Source: Rhipidocladum racemiflorum
Taxonomy: Eukaryota; Streptophyta; Magnoliopsida; Poales; Poaceae
DNA: 64,000 nt
Assembly: GCA_036346355.1 (NCBI GenBank)
Contig: CM070571.1
Location: forward strand, 45,714,293 to 45,778,292
Reading direction: 5' to 3'
A model generated the notes under the pieces. The model made no database searches and was not told the DNA's origin. It was given only the letters and a program-made list of their open reading frames with translations. Positions 1 through 11,063 of the stretch are shown one piece after another. The translations under genes and the position numbers were made by a program. How positions within the stretch are numbered: the stretch's first letter is position 1; each line of letters opens with the position of its first letter.

Positions 1-745
1 CAAATACTCACACGAGCATTGCATAAAGTCCAATCATCATGAAATTCTCACCAATTTCATAATCTCAAAAACGAATCAAACACAATTCCAATTTTGCTCA
101 AAACCCTAATTCAGCAAAAACGCATTCACGACGGACAAACAAATATTGTCCGGCGTACACATGAAAAATCACTCAAAAAACCATTCACAACGGACAGACA
201 AAATCAGTCCGGTGTACACATGAAAGTCTCGGTTTCAAGAAGAAATCAAAACCGAGCAAAACACGTTCACAACGGACCAACAAAATCAGTCTGTTGTACA
301 AGTGAAAATATCGGTTCCTTTTGAAAAGAGTTTGGCACATAAGCTCAAAAGCATGTCCACGACAGACCCAAAAACTTGGTCCGTCGTACATGCAAAACTT
401 ACTGGCTTCTTGGAGAATTGAGTTCGACTCATGAGCTCAAAAACACGTTCACGACAGACACACAAAATTGGTCCGTCGTACATGGGAAAATGAGGTTGCC
501 AAAGCATGTTTACGACAGACCAACAAACTTTGTCCGTCGTAGATGGGAAACTTACTGTTTTCTTTAAGTTTCGTCCGGCGCCAAAGCGAAACTTACTGTT
601 TCTTGTCAAATTGTCAAAACACATGAACAAACACATTTGCAAATTCAATTCTAAGCCAATTTTTCAGCACATGATTTCACACATGTCACAAACCAAAGGA
701 CCAAACACCAATTCATTTTCTTCTTTTATATCAATATATGTGGTA
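1..745 (-). repeat. Inverted copy of a repeat rich in palindromic motifs
   Basis: The sequence is the reverse-complement relative of 42705-43345. The openings match (CAAATACTCACACGAGCATTG here, and the same on the minus strand near 43340), and similarity runs on to the block around 655-690. It holds about seven degenerate modules in which a GACGGAC-type arm is followed 10-15 bases later by a GTCCGTCGT-type arm, spaced 60-90 bp apart. Short open frames across it are by-products of the repeats. It is probably an LTR or the subterminal region of a DNA transposon cut by the window edge; the family is not identified. Confidence 0.6.
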
Positions 746-1360
746 TGTTAACCTTTTGGCATACATATTAGCCAGCTTTAATAATTTATTTTTGCATACA
801 TACCCATTTTTTAAATAAACCAACATATAAAAAAAACTGCATAATGTTGTTTTTGCAGTAATTGAGTTTTAATTCAAGTTGTTTAAAAACTCTAATGTAT
901 ATACCACTACAATCCTTATCAGATCCGTTGGAGCAAACTTTCTCAGGCACTTAACTCCCATGGCAACCAGACAAGAGCAGTCTTGTGTGCTCTGGACTTG
1001 AGAATTCCAGAGGTACTGCCTGCAGGCAGCATTAACAATAGAGTAGACCAGTTAGGATCCACTTTTCTCAACGCGGTGTGCAAAACATTCGATATTGGAC
1101 CCAACGTCTAGTAATCATGCAAATCGGAACAGAAATAACAAATCTGAACACTGCGGAACAAAAAGCACAACTCATGCATGTTCGTAATCTAACCATTACT
1201 CTTTCAATATCCGAGATATTCTGGAAAAATATGTACACCCGTTTCATGTCGTACGCAAGTCGTACACCCACCCGTGTCATGTTTTAACTGCAGCTCCCTG
1301 ATTCTAACATCTTACACTGTATGTCTGTACCACTTTTAGAAATGGTAATGCTAAAGTAAA
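746..1360. other. Intergenic, 3' flank of the HSF gene; one exon-like open stretch
   Basis: AT-rich sequence downstream of the HSF stop codon. The only coding-like piece is on the plus strand at 923-1108: 62 stop-free codons preceded by an acceptor-like TTATCAG and ended by TAG at 1109. It starts IRWSKLSQALNSHGN and includes VDQLGSTFLNAV. I do not recognise it. It may be a captured or decayed exon. Confidence 0.3.
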
Positions 1361-2551
1361 TCAAAGTTTCAGCTGTTCCATGTCATTGCTGTCATTCCTT
1401 GTGTCATCATATGCCTGCTTGTTGTCCTCCATTTGCTCCCTGGAAGGATCCCTCCTTAGGCCAGAGCTTGCTTCTTCTGTTTCAGAGCAGCCCGGTCTCT
1501 CGGTCAGGAACTGCTCCCAGAACTTGTCATTCACCACCGCAGGGGGAGCTGCAGGCACCTCGGTGGCAACTCGCGCATCCCCTCGTGGTGTCTTCGCATC
1601 TGCTGTACCAGCATCACTTGATGTCTTTTGGTTGTCATCGAATCGTGCAGTGCCGTTTTCCTTTTCCATGGTGGCCGTGGTTGCCTCAGTTGGGTTCTCT
1701 CTCCCCTGATCTAGAGTGCTCCCATTAGCATTAGAGGATTGGCTTCTGTCAACATCCATTGAAGATGATGCAAGAGTGAGACTCAGATGGCACGGTAAGA
1801 GCCCTTCGTCATTTACAGCTGGTATAAAGCACGAATTCCGGGAGGGACATAGGTACGTCCCGGTATCAGAGAGTTCCGTCATTTGTGGCACCAGCGGAAG
1901 GCATTCCATTCCCATTCTGTCGCACTCTGGATGCTTGACATGGGGGCTTCCGTTATCTTCATGTGAGCTATGAGTGCTGAGAGTAATGAGATTGCTCTCT
2001 GTCATAGCCGGACAAAGTCCCAACTTAAGCTTATCAGAGAAGTTCTCATTCAAAAAAAGATCTTGCTTGGAAGTGCTGCTATGGTCGTCATAAAAGCTAG
2101 CAGTTTCTGTGGTCTTGGTGCCGTAATCCAACCCAGGTAACCTTCTCTTCTTGTGGAAAGCATCTGCGAAGACTGACGATGCCTCTGCCATCTTAACAAG
2201 CTTATTGACAAAGTGAGGGTTCTTGCTAGCCTGCTGCAAGAAGGTTATCATCTTAGCCTGCCGCTGCTCCATGTCAAGCACTCGTCGCTCAAGATCTTCA
2301 ATCTGGATAATGGCCCCCGACTGCTGCTGCTTGAACTTCCAGAGATCAGCCTGGAGGACAGTTTTCTCTTGTGTAAGTCTGTCAATCTCATCCTCAAATA
2401 ATGCACGCTCATTATCAGGCAGTGCACCAGGTTGATGACTGTGGCTGTGGATAGGCTTTCTCCTGTGGATATTCTTCAGATGGTGCTTCTGCCCCTTGAC
2501 AAAGTACTCATTAGCAAATTCCCATCGCTCTGGGTCTATTTTATGAAATCC
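1361..2551 (-). CDS. HSFA4: Class A4 heat-shock factor, exon 2 (C-terminal 396 residues)
   Basis: Second exon of a heat-shock transcription factor. The acceptor CTGCAG at 2552-2557 is followed by GGA TTT CAT, which continues the DNA-binding domain (GFHKIDPERWEFANEYF) in phase with exon 1. The joined protein is 487 aa. It has the end of the DNA-binding domain to about residue 124, the HR-A/B oligomerisation coiled coil at about 136-205 with the class A insert, a basic nuclear localisation signal (KKRR, 225-228), and an aromatic/acidic AHA activator FWEQFL at about 435-440 near the C-terminus. This AHA context (VNDKFWEQFLTERPG) is typical of class A4. Family members trimerise in the nucleus and activate genes with nGAAn elements; rice Spl7 belongs to class A4. 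The reading frame is intact. The exact paralogue is not resolved. Confidence 0.93.
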   Translation of the reverse strand, partial: GFHKIDPERWEFANEYFVKGQKHHLKNIHRRKPIHSHSHQPGALPDNERALFEDEIDRLTQEKTVLQADLWKFKQQQSGAIIQIEDLERRVLDMEQRQAKMITFLQQASKNPHFVNKLVKMAEASSVFADAFHKKRRLPGLDYGTKTTETASFYDDHSSTSKQDLFLNENFSDKLKLGLCPAMTESNLITLSTHSSHEDNGSPHVKHPECDRMGMECLPLVPQMTELSDTGTYLCPSRNSCFIPAVNDEGLLPCHLSLTLASSSMDVDRSQSSNANGSTLDQGRENPTEATTATMEKENGTARFDDNQKTSSDAGTADAKTPRGDARVATEVPAAPPAVVNDKFWEQFLTERPGCSETEEASSGLRRDPSREQMEDNKQAYDDTRNDSNDMEQLKL

Positions 2552-3639
2552 CTGCAGCGTTGACAATTTTTGAAAGGCCCTCCATTAGTTTAGACTTTTA
2601 GGAATTAAATAGATATTCCACTTCTTAGAATCTAATCAAAAGATAGGAATTGAAACAAATTCAAACATCAAAAAGTTACATTTGGATCAAATCCCACCAT
2701 TAATAACAAGCCAACTAAAATCGTACTACATCCTGGGTAACACCAGAGAGATAATTCCTTTTCTATACATCAATAAGGATTTCAACAAATTCACACTGCA
2801 AAGGGTAACAGATCAATAATATCATACCTTAAGATTAAAAGTCTAAAGATGTCTATTCTTTACAGTAAAAGATAATTCCTTTTCCTACTTTTACAGGTCA
2901 GTCCAATAGACCAGGGAATGCTAGTCCAACTAGCCAAAGTATTTCTATACAGCAAATAATTCCATCTACAGGTTCTCAAAAGAGCTCCACAAGAACCAAA
3001 AAAAGTAGCTCATGCTTAGAAGATTACGTAGGCAGTGTGCATTACCAGGCCAATACCAAAGTTCAATAAAAAAAACTTCGAACATAATAGCTGATGCACA
3101 GAAATGAAATGCAGACCATTAACCCAGAGAACTTACTACAGGTTACTCTTAAGTCTGCTTATACCGTGCCTGTCTCAGATTCACACCAAATCTGCCCGAT
3201 TCGCACCAGATCGAGCTTTGTCTGCCGCCGCTGGCGTCAATCCCACTCTATTCCCCTCAGCTGGATCTGCGCCGCCGTTGTCTTCAATCACAGCCGGAGT
3301 CTCCATTGTCGTCTCTTAAGGCTTCTTCTGCTTCGTTATCGCCTCGTCATTGCCTGTGGCTGGAGGTTTCCTCCTTCAAGCTCGCCGGCTCGCCATCATC
3401 AACATCGCCCAGTTTTGCTGTCTTTTCTGTTGCCCGAGAAGAGCTACTGAGTACTGTGGCTGCTGTGAGTTATATAGACAGTTTTGCTTTTTTGTTTGCT
3501 TCTACTGTTGCTGTGTTGGTGTGATTGGTGCAGTCTCAAGTGTGGGCAGTTCTGACGCTTGGTGTTTTGAGTTGTTGCTTGTACTTTGGCAGTCTCAGAT
3601 TGTTCTCTTGGTGACGGAATTCTTGGTCCCTGTCCTCTC

Positions 3640-6600
3640 CGGCATCAGATCATCTGATCTCACTGCGATGGTGTTAAGTCTTGTGCAACTCAATTTGTTC
3701 AGCTTCAGAAGCAGATGAGCAACCTTCAGGCTCAGTCATGTCAGTTGCAGTCTTCTTCTGGTGGATCTATCAGTTTTACTGCACCATCACGTTCTGTGTC
3801 GGGTGTTTCACTCCCATGGTTATTGGATTCAGGAGCCTCTTTCCATGTGACATCTGATGCATCTCAACTTAGATCATGTCGTCCTGCTGCAAATGGAATC
3901 AAGATTGAGACAGCTGATAGCACCCCTTGCACGGTCACTCATCAGGGGACTCTCTCTGCCCCTTACTTTGCAGTTTCAGACATCTCACCTGTGCCTAGTT
4001 CTCCATGAATCTCAACTCTGTTGGGCAGATCGCAGATATGAATTGTTTTGTTGGATTTGATGATAGCTCCTGCTTTGTGCAAGATCAGCAAACCAAAGTT
4101 GTCATTGGAACAGGCCATCGTAAGAGAGGTTCTGCAGGGCTCTGCCTTTGATCGTCTGAGTCTCCCTTTAACCTCCAGTATTGGTGCTGATTCTGCTCCT
4201 CCATCTTTTGTTGTTGGTTCATCTACTATTTGCCCTTCTGCATCTACTTCTGTTTGCAAGTCTTTCCCTCAATGGCATCATCGCTTAGGGCACTCGTGTG
4301 GCTCACGTCTCTCCACCTTGATTCATCAAGGTGTTCTTGGTCCTGTTTGTATTGACACAAATTTTTAGTGTAAAGGTTGTAGGCTTAGCAAGCAAGTTCA
4401 ACTCCCATACCCTTCTAGCTTTTATAGATCTAATCGTCCTTTTGATTTGGTCCATTCAGATGTTTGGGTTCCTCCTTTAGCTTCAAAGGGTGGTCACAGT
4501 TACTCTGTCATCTTCGTTGATGACCACACTTGATTTACTTGGATCTACTTCATGGAACACCGTTCACAGTTGATTTCCATCTATTATTCTTTTGCTCAGA
4601 TGGCCATACTTAGTTCTCTTCTGCTATTCGTGTTTTTCGTTCCGACTCTGGAGAGGAGTATCTTTCATGAGCTTTTCGTTAGTTCTTGTCTTCTGAGGGT
4701 ACTCTTCCTCAGCTTTCTTATCCTGGCGTTCATGCTCACAATGGTGTTCCCGAGCGCCAGCATCGTCACATCATTGAGACTACTCATACTCTTCTCATTT
4801 CCTCGTTTGTTCCTTCTCACTTTTTGGGGGAAGCTGTATCTATGGCAATCTAATCAATCGTCAATCTTCTTCCAAACATCATGGCAAGTGTCTTCGTGAG
4901 GTCTTGTTTGGAGCACCTCCTCGCTATGATCATCTTTTTTTCGATGTACCTGTTATGTTCTTCTAGCACCACGTGAGTGTACAAAGTTGAGTGCTTAGTC
5001 AGCTGAGTGTGCCTTTCTGGGATATAGTCCTGAGTATAAGGGCTATCGTTGCTATAATCCTTCGGCACGTCGTAGTCGCATTTCTCATGATGTGACCTTT
5101 GATGAGGGTCGACCCTTGTTTTATCATTCTTCCACACATCCTACCTCTTCCATAGAGTCCACATCTTTCTTGTATTTACCTCCTATTTCCACATCAAACT
5201 TGCTCCCTTTAGTTTAGCCTCCAGCTCCACCTTCTCCCTCACCAGCTCCTCTCTTAGTTCAGTCTCCAACATCACCATCCTCACTGGTTCCACCTGGTAT
5301 ATCTTTTCCACCAGCTCCTGTAACCACTAACATTTCTCCTTTGCCTCCGCCAACCTAGGATTCCTTCTGATCCTCAGTCTCCATCTCCTTCACTTGATCC
5401 TCCGATCAGAACCATTGACTCTGACGATCCTCCTACAGTACAATGGTGTTCTCTCGGTGATTGTTCATTTATTCAGGCCCTAGAGAGATTGGGTTTTTCC
5501 TCGTGTTGGTGTTTTATCTGAGCCGAATACTTATCAGGAGTCAACAAATATACCTAAGTGGCGGTTAGCTATGTCTGAGGAGCTTGCATCACTTGAGCGT
5601 ACATACACCTGGGATCTTGTTCCTTTACCAACTCAGGCAGTTCCTGTCACTTGCAAGCGAGTGTATAAGGTAAGACAAGATTAGATGGTTCAGTTGAGCG
5701 ATACAAGGCTCGTCTTGTTGCTAGAGATTTCCAACAATCTTATGGGCGAGACTATGATGCGACTTTTGCTCATGTTGCTCACATGACCACAATACGTACT
5801 CTCATTGCTATTGCGGCTGTCGGAATTGAGGTTCACTCGGATGGTGATCGCTACTATCTCTCTCAACATTGATATGTATAGGATTTGCTTGCTCGTTCTG
5901 GCCTGACTGATACTCACACTGCTACCACACCTTTGGAGCTTCACTTGCAGCTTCGTCCTACAAATGGCGCCTGCTATTGTCAGCTTGTTGGGAGTCTTGT
6001 TTATCTAACAATCACCATACCAAACATTGCTCATGTTGTGCATGTGCTCAGCTAGTTTGCCAGTGCTCCCACCTCAGTCCATTATGTTCACCTTCTTTGC
6101 GTACTAAGGTACTTGAGGGGAACTGCGTCCAGATGTCTGCTCTATGTCAGTTTGAGTCAGCTCCGGCTACATGCTTACTTTGACTCCACTTGGGCGAGTG
6201 ATCCTGTTGATCGCCGATCTATCACTAGCTATTGCATCTCTTGGTACTTTGCTCATTACCTAGAAGTCCAAGAAGCGTATTGTGGTATCACGTTCTAGTG
6301 CAGACGTTGAGCTTCGAGCCCTTGCCGCTACCACCTCAGAGATTGTTTGGCTTCGATGGCTTTTGGCTAATTGTGTTCATTGTGATGATCCCACACTGTT
6401 GTTTTGTGATAACACAAGCACCATTCAGATTGCTAGTGATCCGGTCAAGCATGAGTTGACAAAGCATATTGGTGCTGATGCATCTTTCACAAGGTCTTGT
6501 TATTAGCAGTCAACCATTGACCTCCAGTATGTACCCTTAGAGCTTCAAGCTGCACATTTCTTCACTAAAATATAGACTCGAGAACAACATCGGCTTCATC

Positions 6601-6653
6601 TACTCAAACTCAGTGCGTCAGATCCTCCTGATCCACCATGAGGTTGAAGGGGG
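3640..6653 (+). mobile_element. Decayed Ty1/Copia retrotransposon in the HSF intron
   Basis: Copia polyprotein pieces appear in Copia order, spread over all three frames with many stops. A gag end (LQ/QMSNLQAQ-like) lies at 3690-3770. The protease site LLDSGAS is near 3820. The GAG-pre-integrase motif HHRLGHS is at 4276-4300. Integrase core FDLVHSDVW with FVDDHT spans about 4440-4530. Reverse transcriptase begins with YKARLVARDF at about 5700. RNase H/C-terminal pieces include DSTWASDP, VELRALAATTSEIVWLRWLL and HELTKHI (about 6180-6480), and the usual tail LKLSASDPPDPP (about 6605-6640). The element is antisense to the HSF gene. No 5' LTR or primer site was found, so the 5' end is truncated. 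It cannot encode a working product. Confidence 0.88.
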
Positions 6654-6765
6654 TGTTAATTGTGTGTATAAAGTTCTAGAGTCTTGGACCATGTAACTCA
6701 TGAGGGCCAAACCTCAAGTGGTGTGTGTATATCTCCTCAATAATCAATAAGATGCATAGTTATGA
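6654..6765 (+). repeat. Start of the Copia 3' LTR
   Basis: A polypurine tract (GTTGAAGGGGG) ends just before TGTTAATTGTG, the expected TG start of a 3' LTR. Only about 110 bp can be assigned before unrelated GC-rich sequence starts. The LTR end and target duplication are not visible, so the LTR is either short or interrupted. Confidence 0.55.
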
Positions 6766-7290
6766 ACCAGTGGCGCTCGCGGGAGGAGGAGAACCAGGCA
6801 CCGGCGCTCGCTGGAGGACGAGATTCGAGCGGCGGGGCTCGTGGGAGAAGGAGAAGCGGCGGGAGGAGATGCGGCGCGAGAGGAGGAGAACCAGGCGGCT
6901 GCGCTCACGGGAGGAGGAGATCCAGGTGGCGGCGCTTGTGATAGGAGATGCGGCGCGGGACGAGGAGCAGCGGGCAGCGGTGCGACGTGGGAGGAGGGGC
7001 GGCGGCGCGGCGTGCGCAAGAGAGAGAGCAGGAGAGAGGGGGAGCGGTTCTCGGGACTCGGGAGGCGGAAGGAGTGAGGGAGAGAGAGAGAGTTTGGGGT
7101 AGGTTAGGGTTAAGTTAGGAGGGAGCGGCTGGGCCTGTGCCAAGAAAATGGGCTTGGGCCGAAAAAGAGAGAAAAAACTCAGATTTTCTTCATTTTCCTC
7201 TTGTTTTTTCTCTTTTTTGACCTTCGCCTAATCCTCACCTAGGCGCCTAGCGCCTCGCCTCGCCTTGTCGCCGTGATAACCATGTAGAAG
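6765..7290 (+). repeat. GC-rich degenerate GGAGGAG block
   Basis: The plus strand is strongly purine-biased, with degenerate reiterations of GGAGGAGAACCAGGC-like and GCGCTCGCGGGAGG-like pieces at 6775-7090. A TC-rich stretch follows, then CGCCTAGGCGCC-type sequence near 7235-7265. All frames stay open because of the composition (arginine/glutamate-rich or proline/serine-rich), so I do not call a gene. It sits at the Copia LTR edge and may be a separate non-autonomous insertion. Its borders are not established. Confidence 0.4.
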
Positions 7291-8748
7291 GGTAAAATGT
7301 TGAAAGGAAATTAGTTGAGAACTATTGAGCAGAACCATGGATTTTGGCACATCAAGATCATATTTTTATCCTATCCAAAAAAGTGACCATACCGTGAAAG
7401 CTAAACTCCAGATCCTGAATGATGATGAATAAAGCTGCATTCGCAAACAAGATAGCAGTTCATCCATTTGACAATTTTCAAGAAGAAAACTTCATGATCT
7501 CAATATCTGATCAGTCCTTTCACAAAAGCTCCCTCATTACAATCAAACAACAAACACACAACTCGGTACCAGCGCTCACACCGTCCACTTTTCTGATGTT
7601 TTTTTTTAAAAGATTACAGATAAATAGAGCTTACTATTAAATTAAGTAATATCCACAGTTCCAAGATTTTTTTCAGTGATCCCAAAGTGATCTTACATGC
7701 AATGCCAACATCCTAACCAAAATTTTGAATTTACTGAACACCTAGTGCTGATTTAGTATTAAAAAAATGCAGAAGAATGCAGGAATTTTAACACAAGGAC
7801 CTGCTTAATGCATTAAACATAAGTTTTGATCTCAAGCTTCCCAATCAATCACGCAATGAAAATGAACAGTTCAACAAAATGTTATTGGAGGAAAATAAAT
7901 CAATTTCCAAAAAAAAAAAAAAAAAAAACTTCACTGCCATACGAAGTTTGAACTAATTTTGAAAGGAGTGAACTGAATTGAATTGAATATGTTAATGAAA
8001 GGTAAATCAAGCTAAACGTTTGATAGCAAACATCTCGTACTCCATTGTAAACACCCAAATCCACATCCCTAATCATCTATAGTGTTTAGAGCCCAAAATG
8101 CTTTTTTGGACTTTCACTGGCAACAATTCAGAACCGTTCAAATCAGAAACTTACATGATCTAATTGGCATCAAATTAGAGTCCACCCTAAAAACCAAGAT
8201 CGATCATGACACTAACTCCTCATCCTAGCAACTATGACGAATTGAGACCCAAAACTCAGTCCCAATTCTGAATGCAACAGGATCCAAGCCTTAGCCTCAA
8301 GCTCCATTCAACCAACGCACAGACAGTGTATTCAGAGAACGCAGTTACTCACATAGCCTCGCACCACTGCACATCAAGATGAAAACTTTACAAAAATTTC
8401 ACTTCCACAGAACCACATAACACCAAAATTCACATCAAACTGCAACCAAATCCAGCTACAAGGAACAGAAATCCACATTCTACATTATCTACCATACTAC
8501 CAATTCGCCAAAACAACGCATACATCTCGGCACCAATCACTGTCGACACTGAACCAAAGACCCTCATGATCAAATTTTGACGCCAAATTCCCCAACCCAA
8601 TTAGCAAGAACCCAGTCAATTCCTGGCACCTGCGCAACTTTGACGCATAAATTCCCACCAGTCCAACTACAAGAATGGACCTTCCCAGAACAGATATCCC
8701 AGAACCAGACCGAGACCACTAGGGGGGCAAGCGAGCGGCGCTACGTAC

Positions 8749-9021
8749 GTAGGTGTTGAGCTGGCGGATGAAGCTGGAGAAGTTGCTGTGCTTGAAGTAG
8801 GTGGGAAGCAACCGTGCGGCGAACTCCGGCGGGTTCCAGACGACGAAGCTGGCGTCGGACGCGTCGCTCCACGACACCACCGCGTCCGTCGACGGGTCGT
8901 CCACCATCTCGTACGTCTTCAGCAGGAACGGCGCCGGGCCGCCCCCGCTTCCTCCCGCGGCGCCTCCCCCTCCCCCTCCGCCGCCGCCACGGGTGCCGGC
9001 CCCACCGGCGGCGACTTCCAT
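8749..9021 (-). CDS. HSFA4: Class A4 heat-shock factor, exon 1 (N-terminal 91 residues)
   Basis: The ATG at 9021 opens a 91-codon exon. It has a glycine-rich leader (a run of nine glycines at residues 12-20), then the start of the winged-helix Hsf DNA-binding domain from about residue 31 (PFLLKTYEMVDDP). The domain continues through VVSWSDASDASFVVWNPPEF and the recognition-helix region FKHSNFSSFIRQLNTY. It ends exactly at the donor GTACGTAG (8748 downward), in phase 0 with the exon at 2551. GC content is much higher than in exon 2, as in many grass first exons. Plus-strand open frames over this exon are composition by-products. Confidence 0.94.
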
Positions 9022-9240
9022 GCGATGCGACGCGACGCGACGGCGGCTGGTGCGGTGCGACTCGGGGAGAGGTGGGTGGGAGAGGGTGAAGGAGAGTCGT
9101 CTTGGTCGTTGTGGGTGGGGTGTGGTTTGGTTTGATTTCTAGTTTTTTTTCCCCTCTTACTTCTTGCGTTTTACACATTTTTTTTTGTTGTTGTTGTTTT
9201 ATTTATGACCTTGTGATTGTAATTTACGGCTGGCTTCTGG
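9022..9240 (-). promoter_or_regulatory. HSF 5' leader and probable core promoter
   Basis: On the minus strand a CT- and CA-rich leader precedes the ATG. A TATA-like CATAAATAAAAC lies at 9196-9207, about 175 bp upstream of the start codon. The transcription start itself cannot be read from the sequence. Confidence 0.4.
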
Positions 9241-9879
9241 AAGGTGCCAAATGGATTGGAGGAGAATGACAAAAATGGTGAGACTGCGCGACCGTGCAAA
9301 GCAGCCAAAGCTGGACTTCGGAGAGCACTCTTTCCACCGGAAGACCGACTACTCTCGGATTCGGTTTACGAACGAACCTACGAGAATCGGAAAATTTGTC
9401 TTACGAATAGAATCGAATCTGGCTTAAAAGCGGATTATTTGCGAATGGGAAGATTACGGGCGACTTCTCACGAGAATCATTGTCTTACGAATAGAATCGA
9501 ATCTGAAACGCGATTCTTGCCAACTCGGTCTGGAACCTAGAAGTCATAGCTAGCTCGGCTTGATTCTCCCATAATCAGAAACAGATTCTTCCATAATCCA
9601 GAATTCATAATCTAGAAGCTGAACAAACTGGGCCTTAGAGGGAAAATTTTGGAAAGCTATATTGAGTCAGTTGCTAAGCATCGCGTCTGATTTTGTGCCT
9701 AAAACCTATGCACCCTTTGGATTATATATTATACATTGAAATTCGTACACCTTTTACTCTAAAGCTCAGGGTGGTGAAATTCGGCATTGGCATTTGTTTT
9801 TTGCGATGGTAAGGTGGAGGTAAAGCTGGAGAGGCCATGGCATGATGGCAAAGGTGTGGGTTTTTTTAATTAGAGTTCA
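9241..9879. other. Upstream intergenic region with a 24-bp direct repeat
   Basis: No gene seen. A 24-bp sequence beginning GTCTTACGAATAG occurs at 9398-9421 and again at 9482-9505. The AATCAGAAACAG and AAGCTGAACAAACTGGG stretches at 9575-9640 resemble grass MITE edges, but I could not pair them into an element. Confidence 0.35.
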
Positions 9880-10140
9880 CTAGCTACATGCCCGTGCGTT
9901 GCTACGAAAAACAAAATTGATAACGAAAAATAAAGATTAAAAAATAAAAAAAATTATTTTACAAGATCAAACATCTATCTTTAACGCTTCGTTTCTTGTG
10001 AAAGCTGGCTAATTAAAGCAACGTTTCGTTTCTTGAGTAGGGCAATTAAGCAGGGCAATTAAGTAGAGCAATTAAACAGGGCAATTAATGACGTGTAGAA
10101 TGGACCACTGCCACCAAGTGGTGCTTTAGAATAGTAGAGA
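9880..10140 (-). mobile_element. Small non-autonomous Helitron
   Basis: Read on the minus strand it begins TCTCTACTATTC (10140 downward) and ends in CGTAGCAACGCACGGGCA plus an 8-base tail closing with CTAG (9880). This fits the known grass Helitron ends: 5' TCTMTAYTA-type, 3' GCACG-type box followed by CTAG. The flanking bases are A on the 5' side and T on the 3' side, the usual AT target. The element is 261 bp with no coding capacity and shares long blocks with the copy at 11064-11312. Confidence 0.82.
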
Positions 10141-10352
10141 TTATGTGTGTTAAGATAATTTGATAGCTCGCATTTGCCTAATTTGTGAAAAGTGGGAATC
10201 AAATCTCATACTCCTTACAGTAAAAAAAAATAAGTGACTTTTTTGGATTATGTGCAATCAAATTTTTTAAACTTTGATTATCAATACCTTTGTGAATATT
10301 TAGATTGTACATGTGCAAATGATATGTGTAGATTTATCTCGAAAAACATTCT

Positions 10353-10518
10353 CATAATATTAGAAGAGAGGTGCTTCTATGCTCTTCCTTTTTAAAGTTG
10401 CACAAATATTAAAGTATGAATGAAGGGTAGATGAGGATTACTTACCCCTTCGTTTGCTTTAAGATTTGTGCAACTTGTATTAGGAGGGAAAGCATAGAAA
10501 CACCTCTCATATTATAAT
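10353..10518. mobile_element. Foldback MITE
   Basis: About 55 bp at the left (GAGAGGTGCTTCTATGC ... GTTGCACAAAT) returns as an imperfect reverse complement at the right (ATTTGTGCAACTT ... GCATAGAAACACCTCTC). The whole is a 166-bp hairpin with AT-rich flanks. Clear target duplications were not resolved, so the superfamily is left open. Confidence 0.6.
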
Positions 10519-10830
10519 CTTACTAGGTCTTGCAAATATATATCGCAATAGAAAATAGTGATAAACATTACGTGTTAGAGATGATGTCCAAAATATCACT
10601 TATATGTGACTAGAGGGAGCATACGGTATATCCGATCCAAGATCCCCACATCAACGAATGTTACGCCACAATGCGTTACAGTACATTTCTTATAAAATTC
10701 GTTGCTACAAAATGAATCAGTAGAGATCTTGTTGAAGAATCGCAGCAACGAGCTCTTGCATCGATAGCCATTTGCTACTGTAATATCACCTTCAGTCGCA
10801 AAAATGTGAGTGTTTGACTCGTGGAGTTAA

Positions 10831-11063
10831 TCTCTACTATTCTAAAGCACGAGTTGGTGGCAGCGGTCCGTTCTACCGTTTCCCGCTTCCAGTTATTTTG
10901 AAATGAAACAAACACAGTAATTAGCCAGCTTAATTGCCTTGGTAAATTGCCCTTCTTAATTAGCCAGCTTTCACATTAAAACCAACGCAAGACTGCCAGT
11001 TCCCGCCAAGGAAAACTTTCAATAGTGCCAGAAACGAAGCGTCATACATATTAAGCTCTCTAA
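10831..11063 (+). mobile_element. Helitron 5' part, interrupted
   Basis: Starts TCTCTACTATTCTAAAGCAC after an A, nearly identical to the 5' end of the minus-strand copy at 10140, including the GGTGGCAGCGGTCC block. No CTAG 3' end occurs before the next Helitron starts at 11064. The 3' part is deleted, or was displaced by the second insertion. Confidence 0.6.

Larger units (their letters stand above)
2552..8748 (-). other. 6.2-kb HSF intron
   Basis: The intron runs from donor GTACGTAG (at 8748, minus strand) to acceptor CTGCAG (2557-2552). It interrupts the DNA-binding domain between QLNTY and GFHK, the conserved position in plant Hsf genes. It is expanded by a decayed Copia element on the opposite strand (about 3640-6760) and a GC-rich purine-biased block (about 6765-7290). 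I see nothing recognisable in 2552-3160 or 7300-8748 apart from a run of 20 A at 7909-7928. The 3160-3640 stretch is CT-rich and may be degraded Copia 5' sequence. Confidence 0.9.

Noticed and set aside
6725..7143. Arg/Glu-rich (plus) and Pro/Ser-rich (minus) frames of up to 127 codons
   Set aside because: Low-complexity translation of a GGAGGAG repeat; no start context, domain or splice signals.
7909..7928. Run of 20 A as a retroposon tail
   Set aside because: No SINE/LINE body or target duplication next to it; simple slippage is enough.
8788..9142. Long plus-strand frames over HSF exon 1
   Set aside because: They are antisense to a clear DNA-binding domain exon; openness comes from GC-rich composition.
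9380..9510. GAATAGAATCGAATC runs as heat-shock elements upstream of the HSF gene
   Set aside because: All GAA units point the same way; a classical element needs alternating GAA and TTC in five-base steps.
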